The translations under genes and the position numbers were made by a program. From the NCBI GenBank assembly GCA_028023455.1, contig JAQFVV010012969.1, positions 298,450 through 362,449 of the forward strand: a stretch of DNA of 64,000 bases, written 5' to 3'. A model generated the notes under the pieces. It saw only the letters and a list, made by a program, of their open reading frames with translations. It did not search any database and was not told the DNA's origin. The DNA comes from Epiperipatus broadwayi. Lineage: Eukaryota > Onychophora > Udeonychophora > Euonychophora > Peripatidae. Positions 31,665-42,888 of the stretch are shown here, in pieces (position 1 is the first letter of the stretch; every line of letters begins with the position of its first letter).

Positions 31665-34387
31665 TCTTTTAATTTTTCAATAAGGTCAGTAACACCTGTT
31701 TGTTGTCTTACCCATACATTGCGTTTTCGATCTCTTCTTGTTACTCCCAACATACATCTCTCCATACTCCTTTGAGTGGTCTGAAGTCTCTGTATTGCTC
31801 TTCTATTAAGTGTCCAAGTCTCAGATCCATAAGTAAGAACTGGTAAAACACATTTGTTAAAAACCATTCTTTTCAAACACATAGGCATATTTCCTTTTAG
31901 TATCAAGTTATTTCTACCAAAAGCACTCCAACCAAGTTTAATTCTATGATTAATTTCCTCCATTATGTTTCCATCTGTATTAATAATCTGACCTAGGTAT
32001 TTGTAACTGTTAACTTCTTCTAATTCTTCATAATCAATCTTTATTTTCATATTTTGAGCAAATCGATTAAACATTACTTTAGTCTTTTTAACATTTATCT
32101 TTAGTCCTACTTTTCTACTTTCATCTGCTAACTCCTGCAACATTTCCTGCAGCTCTGAAGCATTACTTGCAAAAACAACTACATCATCTGCAAAATCTAA
32201 ATGACTTAAATACTCTCCATTTACTTTCATTCCTTTAGTTTCCCATTTTAATCCACAAAATACTTCTTGCAGCACTGCTGTAAAAAGTTTTGGAGATATG
32301 GAGTCACCTTGCCTTACACCTTTCTCAATGTTGATTTTTCCAGTATCATTATGTAATCTAATTGTTGCTGTTGCATTTTTATAAATATTCTTTAAAATAT
32401 GACAATATCCTGGATCTATACCTTGATGATCCAATGCTTTAATCACTGAAGAAATGTGTATAGAATCGAATGCCTTTTCATAATCTACAAATCCAAAACA
32501 TAATGACAACTCATATTCATTTGTCCTTTCTATGACTTCTCTCAATACCTGGATATGATCTATTGTACTAAAACCACTTTTAAATCCAGCTTGTTCTCTT
32601 GGTTGGTGGAAATCCAAAGTTCTCTGTAGACGAGTTGTAATTATCTTGGTAAAAATTTTATATAAAACTGATAAAAGGCTGATAGGTCTGTAATTTCTAA
32701 TATCTTCTTTATCACCTTTTTTAAATATTAATATTATTACTGCATTCTTCCAATCTTCTGGTACATCTTTATCATTTAGACATTTGGTATATAACTTTGC
32801 TAAAATTGTTTCTATTTCTTCATATCCTTCTTTTAATATATCAATTATAATTCCGTCATTTCCTGGAGCCTTTCCTTTCTTCATACATTTAATTGCATGT
32901 CTCACTTCTTCATTTAAAATTCTGGGCAATTCGGAAGATGTAATAGATATAGGAGGTACTTGTTCTTTATTACTATATAATTCTTGATAAAAATCTTCTA
33001 CCAATTTCATGATGTCATCTCTCTTTTTAGTAATAATTCCATCTTTTTTTCTTATTGCAGATATAAATTTCCTACCAATACCAAAATGTTGTTTAACATT
33101 CTTGAGACTTTTATTTTCTTCTACAGCTTTCCTTGCTATTTCACAGTTATACTTTCTTATATCATTTTCAACTCTTTTCCATACCATTTTACAAAATTCG
33201 AGATATTCAATTCTTTTTAATACATCATTTTTGTATATCTTCATATTCCTTCTTTTCTTCATAAATTCTCTAGTCTCAGTAGAAATTTTATTAGTCAATT
33301 GCTGCTTTTTTCTACCAGCTATCTTTGTTGCAGTTTTTAAAAGTGTATCAGTTATTTTCATATTAATTTCATTCAAATCTGAATCATGTTCAAAATCTCC
33401 TAACACTTGAAACCTATTTGTAAGTTCTAATTTAAATTCATTAGAATGTTTCTGAAGATTAGGAATATCAACTGTAAATATTGTTTTTCTCAATAATTTT
33501 TGTCTCTCTAGTTTTACATTAACACGTAACTTACACCTTACTAATCGATGATCACTTCCTGTGTTAAATTTATTAAGAACATTACAATCTTGAAATATGT
33601 ATTTCCTGTTAGTCAAAATATAATCCAATTCTGCTGTACCTTCATTTGGATGCTTCCATGTCCATTTCCTTTTAACATTTTTCTCAAAAAATGAATTCAT
33701 AATATAAAGTTTTTCTTTTTCTGCAAACTCCACAAGTCTATGTCCTCTCTCATTTCTATTACCATAACCAAAATTACCTACAGCAATTTCATCTTTCATT
33801 TGTCTACCAATTCTAGCATTAAAGTCTCCCATAACAATTTTAAAATATTGTTTACTCTGATCAAAAGCCTTTTGTACATCCATATAAAAATCTTCTACTA
33901 CTTCATCACTATGAGAACTTGTTGGGGCATAAACCTGAATTATCTGCATTTGGTATCTGCTATTAAGTTGTATAACTAATCTTGCAACTCTGTCCGATAC
34001 ACCATCAATCTCCACAATATTGTTCTTCCACTTTTTATTTATAATGAATCCTACTCCACTTGTATTTCCAATATGTGTGCCTTTATAATAGAGTATATGT
34101 CCACTTTTTAAATCAATTGTTTCTTCACCTTTTCTTCTAACTTCACAAAGTCCAATAATGTCCCATTTAATATAAGACAATTCTTCTTCTAATTCTTGCA
34201 ATCTTCCTTCACTTGAAAGTGATCTGCAGTTGTAAGTACCTAAATAAAAAGTCGTCATCAAATGGCAGCCTGGGTCCACAATCAGGGGATTCTTAGCACC
34301 CTCCGCCTTCGACCACCAACCGCTGCCTTGGTTGGTGACTTTACAGCCTCCTGGGAATAAGGGCCATGCTTTATTTTTGTCTGTCAT
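31661..34387 (-). CDS. RTE LINE endonuclease/reverse transcriptase, 908 residues
   Basis: Encodes the single polyprotein that nicks target DNA and copies the LINE RNA by target-primed reverse transcription. Residues ~45-285 form an exonuclease/endonuclease/phosphatase domain: YNCRSL (~52), LCEVRRK (~81), MGDFNARIG (~186) and SDHRLV (~277) carry the catalytic N, E, D/N and D/H. Residues ~500-800 are the reverse transcriptase: NYRPISLLS (~563), FVDYEKAFDS (~631), GVRQGDSISP (~690) and FADDVVVFA (~731), with both catalytic aspartate sites intact. TYGSETWTL (~850) marks the conserved C-terminal region. The first 42 residues look unrelated to the domain, so a later Met (TTFYLG region) could be the true start. 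The frame closes early at LIEKLKD because one A is missing (see next entry). It resembles proteins often annotated 'craniofacial development protein 2-like' in invertebrates. Confidence 0.93.
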   Translation of the reverse strand: MTDKNKAWPLFPGGCKVTNQGSGWWSKAEGAKNPLIVDPGCHLMTTFYLGTYNCRSLSSEGRLQELEEELSYIKWDIIGLCEVRRKGEETIDLKSGHILYYKGTHIGNTSGVGFIINKKWKNNIVEIDGVSDRVARLVIQLNSRYQMQIIQVYAPTSSHSDEVVEDFYMDVQKAFDQSKQYFKIVMGDFNARIGRQMKDEIAVGNFGYGNRNERGHRLVEFAEKEKLYIMNSFFEKNVKRKWTWKHPNEGTAELDYILTNRKYIFQDCNVLNKFNTGSDHRLVRCKLRVNVKLERQKLLRKTIFTVDIPNLQKHSNEFKLELTNRFQVLGDFEHDSDLNEINMKITDTLLKTATKIAGRKKQQLTNKISTETREFMKKRRNMKIYKNDVLKRIEYLEFCKMVWKRVENDIRKYNCEIARKAVEENKSLKNVKQHFGIGRKFISAIRKKDGIITKKRDDIMKLVEDFYQELYSNKEQVPPISITSSELPRILNEEVRHAIKCMKKGKAPGNDGIIIDILKEGYEEIETILAKLYTKCLNDKDVPEDWKNAVIILIFKKGDKEDIRNYRPISLLSVLYKIFTKIITTRLQRTLDFHQPREQAGFKSGFSTIDHIQVLREVIERTNEYELSLCFGFVDYEKAFDSIHISSVIKALDHQGIDPGYCHILKNIYKNATATIRLHNDTGKINIEKGVRQGDSISPKLFTAVLQEVFCGLKWETKGMKVNGEYLSHLDFADDVVVFASNASELQEMLQELADESRKVGLKINVKKTKVMFNRFAQNMKIKIDYEELEEVNSYKYLGQIINTDGNIMEEINHRIKLGWSAFGRNNLILKGNMPMCLKRMVFNKCVLPVLTYGSETWTLNRRAIQRLQTTQRSMERCMLGVTRRDRKRNVWVRQQTGVTDLIEKLKD

Positions 34388-34679
34388 AATTGTATATATG
34401 TATTGGAAAAATATTTATCATTTACACAAACATTCATTCTGCCTTATCAGGCACCGAGAAGAAAGACCATGGTGTTTCTTGATCTTAAACTCAGAGGTAA
34501 AAAGCCAATAAACTCACCACGCTGGCTAATGCATGTTGGTGAGCAGCCCATCCATGTTCGTATACTATATGAATAATCACATAGTAATAACAGCTGCAAC
34601 GACAAGAACGTATGGAGTAGACATTAGGAATTTGCCCTGCTCAGTTCCTTTAAGGCCTCCAAGAGGAATCAAAAATTCG

Positions 34680-34815
34680 TTTATTTATTATATTTAATAT
34701 GAATATCCATAGTACAAATTGTAAATAGGTTAATTTTATTAATTTTATGTATTGCTGAATTAGCGAGTAACTATCCTATCAACTAAAATATATATTTGTA
34801 AATAGTATTCAAGAA
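34680..34815 (+). repeat. Segmental duplication, copy 2 (right part)
   Basis: Continues the paralogy with 26585-26698 ('tttatttattatat', then 'taattttatgtattgctgaa', then 'taactatccta'). It shows where host sequence resumes after the LINE. Family A copy A6 is absent here. Confidence 0.8.
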
Positions 34816-34829
34816 GAATAAATTATTTA

Positions 34830-35430
34830 GTATCAAACCACTGTCTGGTACTTTTCTATATTTTAAGAGCTAGCACTTATCAATAAGTAATTTCTTTACT
34901 TAATGGATTGGTATAAATGAGGAAATGTAGATAAGATCTAGAAAGACTCTTATTCTACTTGAGCTAATTCTATATTTGATTAATCTATTAACTTAATTTC
35001 AATAGTTTCTACATCATGAGCAACTCAATCAGTATAGTCATACTTCATATTGGTTACAATATATATATATATATATATCCACTACTGCACAATTAATTAA
35101 TGAAATGCCAGAATTTTAGCAATAACACATCATAATTACTAATCAGATCAAATAATAAAGCCAGCTGAATTTGATCTTCCTTGGTGCAACTAGTCTCATC
35201 ATCAAATTCAGGATAACCAAGAATGGTTGTAGTGTTCAATTGCTTTATAAATGAAATTTATCAGCTACTTATTTACATAAATGTAGACAAACAAACTATG
35301 AACCATATAGTTAATGGCTACCATCTATGTCTACACTGGAGAATTGAAGAACTTAATAAAGTTATCAGTGATTCTATCTCCTGATTGGAATATCTACAGG
35401 TTCCATTTTGATATTTTGTTGATGGTTAAG
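34830..35430. other. No gene; foldback loop fragment and (TA)n
   Basis: About 35017-35045 matches the loop of the foldback at 27181-27452. It is followed by a (TA)n microsatellite at 35059-35079. Short ORFs only. Confidence 0.55.
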
Positions 35431-35433
35431 CTA

Positions 35434-35668
35434 ACACAGAGGCAATACTCTCCATATAGTAGCGACCCAGTGCAAGCCAATGTTATCAATGGGTGCAGGA
35501 AGGTTTATACATAAAATCCCTATTTAGTGTCTATTCATCAATATCTCCACTTTTTTTTTTGTTGGAGACATTGCATGAGTAGGCACTAGATAGGGATTTT
35601 ATGCATAAACCTTCCTGCATCCATTGATTATTCTAGCTTGCACTGAGTGGCGCTACTGTATGGAACTT
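35434..35668. mobile_element. Family A pair A7, internally deleted hairpin
   Basis: A plus-oriented piece (35434-35553, 'ctctccatatagtagcg' to 'ttcatcaatatctcc') faces an inverted piece (35572-35668, 'gcatgagtaggcactagata' to 'gcgctactgtatgg'). A T-run and the junction have replaced the ribozyme. The pair forms a near-perfect hairpin. Confidence 0.8.
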
Positions 35669-35728
35669 TATGTCATAGAAAAAATTAGGCACTACTGTAT
35701 GGAACTTTATGTCATAGAAAAAATTAGG
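35653..35728 (+). repeat. 38-bp tandem duplication
   Basis: 'actgtatggaactttatgtc' and the following 'atagaaaaaattaggc' occur twice back to back, at the edge of the family A pair. Confidence 0.9.
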
Positions 35729-35729
35729 C

Positions 35730-37630
35730 CTATTAATTGAATGCAAATGCTTGCATATAGAAAGACCACAAATAATGAAGATGTGGGAAAATAAGCATAT
35801 AAACAAAGTGATTATATAGAAGGTGGGTTCTTGGTTTTTATATGCTGGGTTTGGGAAAAGGTAAGGGGGATTTAGATTTAAAGGGCCATGAAGTTGACAA
35901 AGATTATGTTGTGGAAATGGGATGGAGCAGGATAGAGAAGAATATAGTAAAAACTTAGGGTGGGCAATGGAAAGAGAAGAAAAAGTGGCTAACAGCCACC
36001 AACGCTTGACTAGACTTAATTTTTTCCCCTTTGGATAGTGACAAATTTAAATTTAAAAATAAGCATGTAATTTAAAGGCTGAAATGTTTTTTTTTTAACC
36101 AGTAGTTACTGCTAAGATATTTCTAGACTTGTAAATAAATAAAAGATTCACAACAAAGACGTTATAATTTGTTTTTCAGGAATTAAGTTATTATTACATT
36201 CTAAAAAAAAAAAAAAATAATTTAATTATTGACTAAACACAAAGTAAATATTAATAATTTATTATTCTAGGTTAAAAAAAATAAAATAAAAAAAAATAAA
36301 AAAATTAAAAATAAAAAAAATTAAATATTAATAATTTAAATCACATATAATATTAATAACTTTAAAAGTTTCACTGTACAAATATAATTTGATTATAGAG
36401 TATTTAAAAATAAAAGATATATTTATTGTAAGAGTGATAATGGATGTGGCACATTTTAATCATTTAAAGAAAGACTTTTATTACTTTTCTTTTTATGACT
36501 AATAAAAACTATTAAATAAAGCCAATTTTGAAAACAACATACGTCTAGCTTTTCTTTATAAATGTTTGAACATTATTATGCTTAAGATTACAATTGCAAA
36601 GAAGAGAGATAATATATTTAATGAATTACGTAAAATAATGTAGGTAGATAATTTAAAAGTGGTAACTTTTTTGTGAAGTGTTACTATATACATAAACATG
36701 TACAGCAATGTATGGGCTAAATTAAAGTGTGTTACCTACTGTATATCCGCTTTTAGATTTTAAAACTTTCTCAATGAATAATTCTATCTATATAGCTCAC
36801 TCTGTTCAAATGATAACAGGAATATAAAATTTCATATTCTGATAAGCATTTAAATGATTTTACTTTAAGGGGAGAGATTCAATAAACGTTAATGCAAAAG
36901 CAAGAAAAAGATTTTAACGTTATAAGACAATGGTTGACTATTAGTACTAGATTTGATATACTGATTATATTTTATGGATTATTTATGGGGGGGGGGGGAT
37001 GCTAAAAAAAAAAAAAAAAAAACTATTTTTACAATTAGTTCTTTACCACTGTTCCCGATGATTGTTACCGTAGTTACTCAATCTGCCTTTGATCAGATAT
37101 CACACAGACTACGTAAACAATACTTACTCTTTACTTCTTATGCAAATTAAATATATATTACAGCAAAAAAATGGAAAATTTCATAGTATTTAAGAAAAAA
37201 AATTGAATTAAGATTTTGTTTTAAAATTTTTTAAGAATAAAATAATAGCATAATCATACAACTGATTTAGGCTACTACCCAATTATTTTTAATCAACACA
37301 ATTTCTATTGGTAAAAACTTTAGAAGTAGTTTATACTTATTCTTCAAAAGTTGCCAATTTCTATTTTTCAAAGTTATTTTATTCTAAAGCAGCTGTTACT
37401 GTGTTGTGTGGAAAACTGCTAATGCAATTTAAACATGTGGTAAAAAAAAAAAAAATTCCATTAGTCAGTCCTTAGTGTTAGTAAAGTTAAACAGTAACTT
37501 CAAAACAAAGCATATCTCTCTAACAGGAATCTAATTCACAAAATCTAGTTTGTTAAATTTCAGTTTTGTTTGTTACTTACTGAAATATTATGAAATCTTG
37601 TAATACAGTTAATTTTAAAGTTATAAGATA
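35730..37630. other. AT-rich, no gene seen
   Basis: Includes a very A-rich low-complexity tract at about 36200-36330 and adjacent G- and A-runs at about 36987-37020. Nothing recognised as coding. Confidence 0.55.
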
Positions 37631-37644
37631 TTTCATTCTAACTT

Positions 37645-37847
37645 AAATAATATTTACTAAGGCAATAAACCTTTAAGTATGTGCGCTTGAAAATGCGAAG
37701 GTAGGGACCTCTACAGGTCTTAACCAAAAGCTTGTGGTTAAGACCTGTAGAGGTCCCTACCTTCGCATTTTCAAGCGCATATACTTAAAGGTTTATTGTC
37801 TTAATAAATATTACTTACATAATCAATGTGCGTTAAATAAATTTATA
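37645..37847. mobile_element. Near-perfect ~83-bp-arm palindrome
   Basis: Arms at about 37644-37726 and 37735-37818 around an 8-base loop (aaagcttg). The inner ~65 bp of each arm ('acctctacaggtcttaacca' and beyond) match with almost no mismatch. The 10-base direct repeat 'attctaactt' at 37635-37644 and 37848-37857 could be a target-site duplication. No ORF. A young foldback MITE is likely. Confidence 0.88.
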
Positions 37848-37954
37848 ATTCTAACTTGAAGAAATACCATACTAAATTATTATAGCATTACATAATTTTC
37901 TACTACAAGTCTGCTTTAGTAAATTGAAAATTGATCGTTTCAAAGCATTTCATC

Positions 37955-38035
37955 CAAATTTAATTTTATGATTAATTTTATTCATTGTTTCTATCAGTAA
38001 CCTGCCCAATAGAGTATTTACAGTGATCTTGTAAT
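37955..38035 (-). pseudogene. Short RTE LINE relic
   Basis: The plus strand 'atccaaatttaattttatga' and 'ttaattttattcattgtttc' match the segment around 31924-31975 of the full-length element, which encodes INHRIKLGW. Both ends are lost. Confidence 0.55.
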
Positions 38036-38329
38036 TCACTATTGCAAATATTTGCTTATAGTTATGCTATGTTGACTATACCATTTCTTGTCTGATCAAC
38101 TAAGTTAAGCAATATCAAATTAAGTTGGTACTGGGATAAGTGACCAACTGGGAACTCCGAACGTTTTAGACCTCTATTTGCCAAGTTTGTATTAGTGCAC
38201 TGAATGGCCGACTCTGGACATCAAGGTCCAAAAGTTGTGGCCCCACTCTGTCACTTCTAGTTCTCAAACTTTGCATGAACTTGTAAGCAATAAATCGTTT
38301 AACTTTTTTTTTTTACTATCAATATATAT

Positions 38330-40405
38330 TGTAACGATCCGGAGAATGCTAAACTTACGTAAACTGCACTACAGGGCGCCATCTAGGCATTTGAACCTAG
38401 AAAAATTTATAAAGTAGGCAGATACGCAAGTCAAAAACAAAAAAAAATTTTTTTTTTTTTTAATTTTTGATTCCGGTCGTTAGCCCAAGTCACTAGCTCA
38501 GTGAGTAGCAGAGATAATAAAATATAACTTAATTTTATATCTTAAATATAAAAGAATAAAAGCCACTGCCAGAAATTAACACATAAAATATTTATTTACG
38601 CACATATAAAATCATTCTAAACTCGAGAAATAGGTTTAACATTTTTAGATTTTTATATTCTCATTATTCTTTAAATTTACATTTACATAAATTTCAATGA
38701 TTTTAATTTTTTTTTTATTTAGATTGTCAAGTATGAATAGACTACATAGATCTGCATTTGAAAATAAAACATTCTATCCCTATTTAACCTTAGGCTAAAA
38801 TTCGCAGTCAAACTGGCATCAATCCATCCGATACATTTATGTATTCAATGTAGCATGAAAATACAACAGCACAAAGATACTATACTGTCAGGAATGGACA
38901 TCTGAACAATATAGTTTGAGAAAACATTGACTCTTGTCTAATACAGGAATATGACGTCTGTATAGCAAGAAGAACAATAAAATAAAAACTCCATAGGAAG
39001 GGACCGCGATCCTTTTGGCCGACTTACAATCCCATCCATAGGCAAAGGGTTGGTGCGGTGTATACAGCGATTCTGCACGTAGCGAAACTCATACTACATC
39101 TACTAATTACACAAATACATCCAATCCATTGACCCAATTCAACAACGACACAAATAACCTAAGATTACCCTCCCCTAATATAACTTTACAAATCTATATA
39201 GCCATTCACGCCCGACTCAAGTTTAACATTTAGATACGTTCGCACAAATGAATTTTATAAAATTTGTTTTAAAATGTTGAGTACAGATCAGCTGCACAGA
39301 TTCCACGGTCAAAACATTCCAATTTAAACACAACCGATCAAAACACAAAATCATCGATAAACGTCACTTGCATAGGGAATATTCAAATCCCATTAGCATT
39401 CATCGTAAGATGCTTGCAGTGATATCGTTGACATATATTTCAATCGAATGCGAAAACCACAACATTATCCACCGCTAACGAATCTATGCAACGTCTATAC
39501 CCAACCTGAAATTTCCTCATTTAAAATTTAAACAATAAATCTCAATACAATAAATAATAAATGGAAATGATTTTTTTTATCAAACGCAAACATATATAAA
39601 ATTTTTCATTATCAATTGAGTTGACACATAAGTCCGAGAAAAGTTCTTTTATAAAATTTAAATTTACTTATCAATCTTTAAAGTTCTTAATTAATGTTAT
39701 GATTTTAACAACTGTTCAGTTCTATTGCTTACGGTATAAGAGTCCCTGTTCCCATTGGCAATTCCCACGGAGACTTTCCTGGAAGACCGGTCTGACATTT
39801 TGGAGGTAGCATTTGCTGGTTCTGTCCTGGTATCACAGTCTTTGCATTTTTAAAATAAGTGAGTGAGGACGACAAGTGCGTCTTGTCGCCAGACTCACCA
39901 AAATCAAGTTGGCAAAAGCTCTCTGACTGGAACTCAATATTTTTTTTCTTTTTATAGTCCTCCTATGGATTCCATGAACAAAAACGTCACTGTTCTGTTT
40001 TTTCGTTATGGTCCGGGCCTTTATTTGGCTTCCATTGGTCAAGCTAAAATCCCTTTCTTCTCTTATCTAACTTTCCATCTGACTTTTTAATTAAACAGCT
40101 TTTAGATAATTAATAAACAATCATTTCCATTTATAGATTACAGGAATTAATTAATACCTGTTTTTATTTTAACTTACGTTATTTTTTTATTAAAATATTT
40201 TTATAAATCTTTTTTTATAAAAAATACATTCAAATACCTTTTTTTATTTATTAAAAAAAAATATTTTTAAAGTTTAGCATCTGTGCGAATGTATATACGT
40301 ATAACAAACATTTTTAATTTTAGCGTTTAGTTTTTTTACTTTTATTTGCGAACTTTTAAGTTTTTATTTTAAATTAATGTAACGACATATCTATGTATCG
40401 TTACA
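38330..40405 (+). mobile_element. Unknown ~2.1-kb element, copy D2 with terminal inverted repeats
   Basis: Begins TGTAACGAT (38330) and ends ATCGTTACA (40405), a 9-bp perfect terminal inverted repeat that extends into flanking ATAT on both sides. The final ~26 bases (gtaacgacatat then atgtatcgttac) are themselves a hairpin. Shares its first ~100 bp and many internal blocks with D1 (11002-13230), but block order differs. No transposase ORF. Structured hairpin at 39863-39898. A non-autonomous DNA transposon is the simplest reading; the superfamily is not assigned. Confidence 0.68.
39863..39898 (+). other. Conserved hairpin in element D2
   Basis: CGACAAG (39870-39876) pairs with CTTGTCG (39882-39888) around loop TGCGT. 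An outer GTGAG (39863-39867) pairs with CTCAC (39894-39898). The loop matches D1 while the stem bases differ in a compensating way. Confidence 0.7.
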
Positions 40406-40409
40406 ATAT

Positions 40410-41125
40410 AAATATTTTGAATAGCTAGCTAATGCACAAAATTTCAGATTTTTTAGCATTTACCTTTAGTTCTATTAAATATGTTCTCTAAAATTAATCT
40501 AATCTTTTAAAATAATTTTTAAATATGATAAAAAAAAAATTATAAACTATTTAATTTTTAAAAATTTATCAAACCATTTCAGTCTCATTCATGTATTGGT
40601 AGAATAAATTTTTAAAAGAGCAGAAAAATTTCCTGCCCTCTCTTAAATTCTGTATATAATGTCAATATGGAAGATTTTTCACCAAATATTTGTTTCCATA
40701 TTCAACCTGCATTGTACAAGCTAAAGGTTATCCTACTCATTAGCAACAACTTCTGACACATGGCGGTAATCAGAAAATATATCTCGAATGAATTCTGTAA
40801 ATCAAAATTAATATTAAAAAAATGTTAAAGCTTAGCATACATCAGTAATATATACATGATAATGACAAAAATTCATCAGGACCTAGCAATATTAATGGAC
40901 TATTGGTAACCTGTGGGTTTACAATCCCATAATCTCAATTCTAAAAAAATATTTTTAAAACAAATACAAAGCAAAACTGCACTATGCCAAAAATATTTCA
41001 AATCAGAAAAATGCAAGTTCAATAAAATAACAGAAAACAATATAATTTTAGGTATAAAATTAAAAAATTCTAATACCAATCTTAGTTTTCCTTTTGCTGT
41101 TGGTTTATAATGGTAACATTTTCCA
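40410..41125. other. No gene seen
   Basis: AT-rich with overlapping short ORFs on both strands that show no domain. Confidence 0.5.
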
Positions 41126-41129
41126 ATTA

Positions 41130-41310
41130 CCATGGTTTCTTTATCCTTAAATCTTCCTGAAAATTTCTGTCTAATTTCTCTATCTATTCCTTATTTCTAA
41201 CTCTTTTTTGGAAGTTCCCTTTTTCTCTTTCCTGGTTGTATACAGTTTAATATTTGTTTTGGCAATCTTTACTGAGATATCTTCTGTATATGTCCATAGC
41301 ATTCAAATTG
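41130..41310 (-). pseudogene. Decayed LINE C-terminal fragment
   Basis: Minus-strand translation gives 'CYGHIQKIS', 'RLPKQILNCIQPGKRKREL' and 'PKKS', matching the LINE block W.GHI.R...R....IL.W.P.GKR.RGRPKK. Interrupted by stops and different in sequence from the full-length copy, so it is another subfamily. Confidence 0.6.
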
Positions 41311-41559
41311 TCTTGATCTGATATAGTGTGTTCATCATAGTTTTAAAAAAAAAATCAATTACAGCAATACTTATAAGTCATATCTTAAAATTTGGCCATA
41401 TTTCTTTACTTAACCCTCAACTCCACCCCTTCCAAAAAAAAAAAAAATCACCAGTAAAAAAATATATATTGTAATAACTAATGCAGGATATTTTTAAAAA
41501 CGAATCATAATTTTTAAAAAAGTCTCATTAATTATATATTTAAAAAACAAAATTTAAAT

Positions 41560-41722
41560 ATGAGAGATTTGAACCCAGACTTCCAAGCACCTTTCAACTA
41601 TCCACACTATCTCATATCACCACACACATGTAAAAAATATAAATAATCACCAATATATGTATTTCGTGCTGAACCAACCCTCATCAGTTGGTCCAGATTA
41701 TCAACTCTCACATTTAACAAAA
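41560..41722 (-). mobile_element. Family B retrozyme-like repeat, copy B2 (partial)
   Basis: Contains the reverse complement of the B-box-like and 'actatccacactatctcat' blocks, then the ribozyme region. It stops shortly after 'ccagattatcaactctcaca'. Partial unit of about 160 bp. Confidence 0.78.
41649..41692 (-). ncRNA. Hammerhead ribozyme-like motif (family B, stem II weakened)
   Basis: Minus strand: ACCAA, core CTGATGA, GGGTT-GGTTC-AGCAC, GAA, ATACATAT, cleavage A, TTGGT. Stem I (5 bp) and the core are intact. Stem II has mismatches because GTGCT has become GGGTT. Confidence 0.65.
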
Positions 41723-41729
41723 CAGAGTG

Positions 41730-42450
41730 AACCTTTCACAACAAAGCAAATAACAGCAAATATATTAATAAGAATGTAATTGAATGAATATTCTCATAAT
41801 TTCTATGATCAACAAATGAATATTCCTTATTGGGTTGATATTTTCATTACAACATTGCTGCTTTTTCAAGTATATAAACCAAATTAATTTAGAATAGACA
41901 CGACTGACTTTTAACGTAAATCAGATGACAAAATTGATAGGTGTTTATTTTGGGGGGAATGTTAATATAAATATGATTTTATCAAGAATAGACAATTCGG
42001 TTTTGAAAAGAGGAAATATTCATATTTTAATTGATTTTTTTTAGTAGATTTGAAGAAATGTGTAAGAGTAGTTCTAAAATTTTACCTGAAGAATAGAATA
42101 CATTTCCAGCAAACATATTAAATGTAAATTATTTATAATTATTAAAATGAAGAGAATATTGAGTAGTTTAGATATCAAGAATTGTAAAAAGTTTAGGAAA
42201 AATACTTTCCAGCTGGAAGAAAGACTGATACATTGTTCATATAAGAAATATGTTTGATGGTAAGATTTTAGCAATGACTCTCAATAAAAACAATATAATA
42301 GTTGAATATATAAGGAGATATATATATATTTTTGTGTGTATATATATATGTTGAAAAAGAAATATAATCCTTATAAAGATAGATACAATAAGATATAGTA
42401 ACACTTTTAGAAATACAAAATACTCATTATATTCATAAAGCTGTCAAATT
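41730..42450. other. No gene seen
   Basis: AT-rich with (TA)n/(TG)n tracts at about 42319-42350. Short ORFs only. Confidence 0.5.
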
Positions 42451-42844
42451 TACATATATCAGTGTTATTAGATAGAGTGGAGAGAGGTGGGTGGTATGAA
42501 AGTCTGTGCTCATATACCCTATATTACATATATATAGCCACAGGTATATAACAAGCCTGTGTTTCAGTTATTACATTATAGAGATATCTGCCCATCCTTG
42601 CATATGTATTAAATGGATTATGTCCTGTACATGTGGGGTTCAGATTGACCTTAGGTCAACATGGGTGTGACAATAATCTCGGCCTCAGGGTGGCCTTTGA
42701 GCATTCCATCATCGGATTTTCAATTGGATGGACGGTTGAAGAGTTGGAGTGGATTGAAGCCTGTCCATTAAACTATGAGGATAGTCTATCTTAATATATA
42801 TCTGAGCACTTATACTATATATGTGTGTAAAGATGATAGTCTGG

Positions 42845-42888
42845 ACCAACTGATGATTGCTGGTTTAGCATGAAATACGTATATTGGT
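42845..42888 (+). ncRNA. Hammerhead ribozyme (family B, unit 1)
   Basis: ACCAA (42845-42849), CTGATGA (42850-42856), stem II T-TGCT-GGTTT-AGCA-T with a T·T closing mismatch, GAA (42872-42874), stem III ATAC/GTAT, cleavage A42883, then TTGGT (42884-42888) pairing with ACCAA. All invariant core bases are present. Confidence 0.78.

Larger units (their letters stand above)
31411..34670 (-). mobile_element. Near full-length RTE-type LINE
   Basis: About 3.26 kb, the usual size for RTE elements. The 3' end (low coordinates) is a pure (TGA)n run with no poly(A), typical of RTE. The 5' boundary near 34670 is inferred by comparing the flanks with the uninterrupted paralog at 26575-26600. A ~280-bp 5' UTR precedes the ORF and has no other coding signal. 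A likely short target duplication (atatcaat / aatcaa) cannot be fixed. One frameshift and no other obvious lesion suggest a fairly young copy. Confidence 0.88.

Noticed and set aside
33009-33410. 133-residue plus-strand frame within the LINE (and others at 31366, 32784, 32984 and 33740)
   Set aside because: Antisense shadows of the LINE ORF with no domain of their own.
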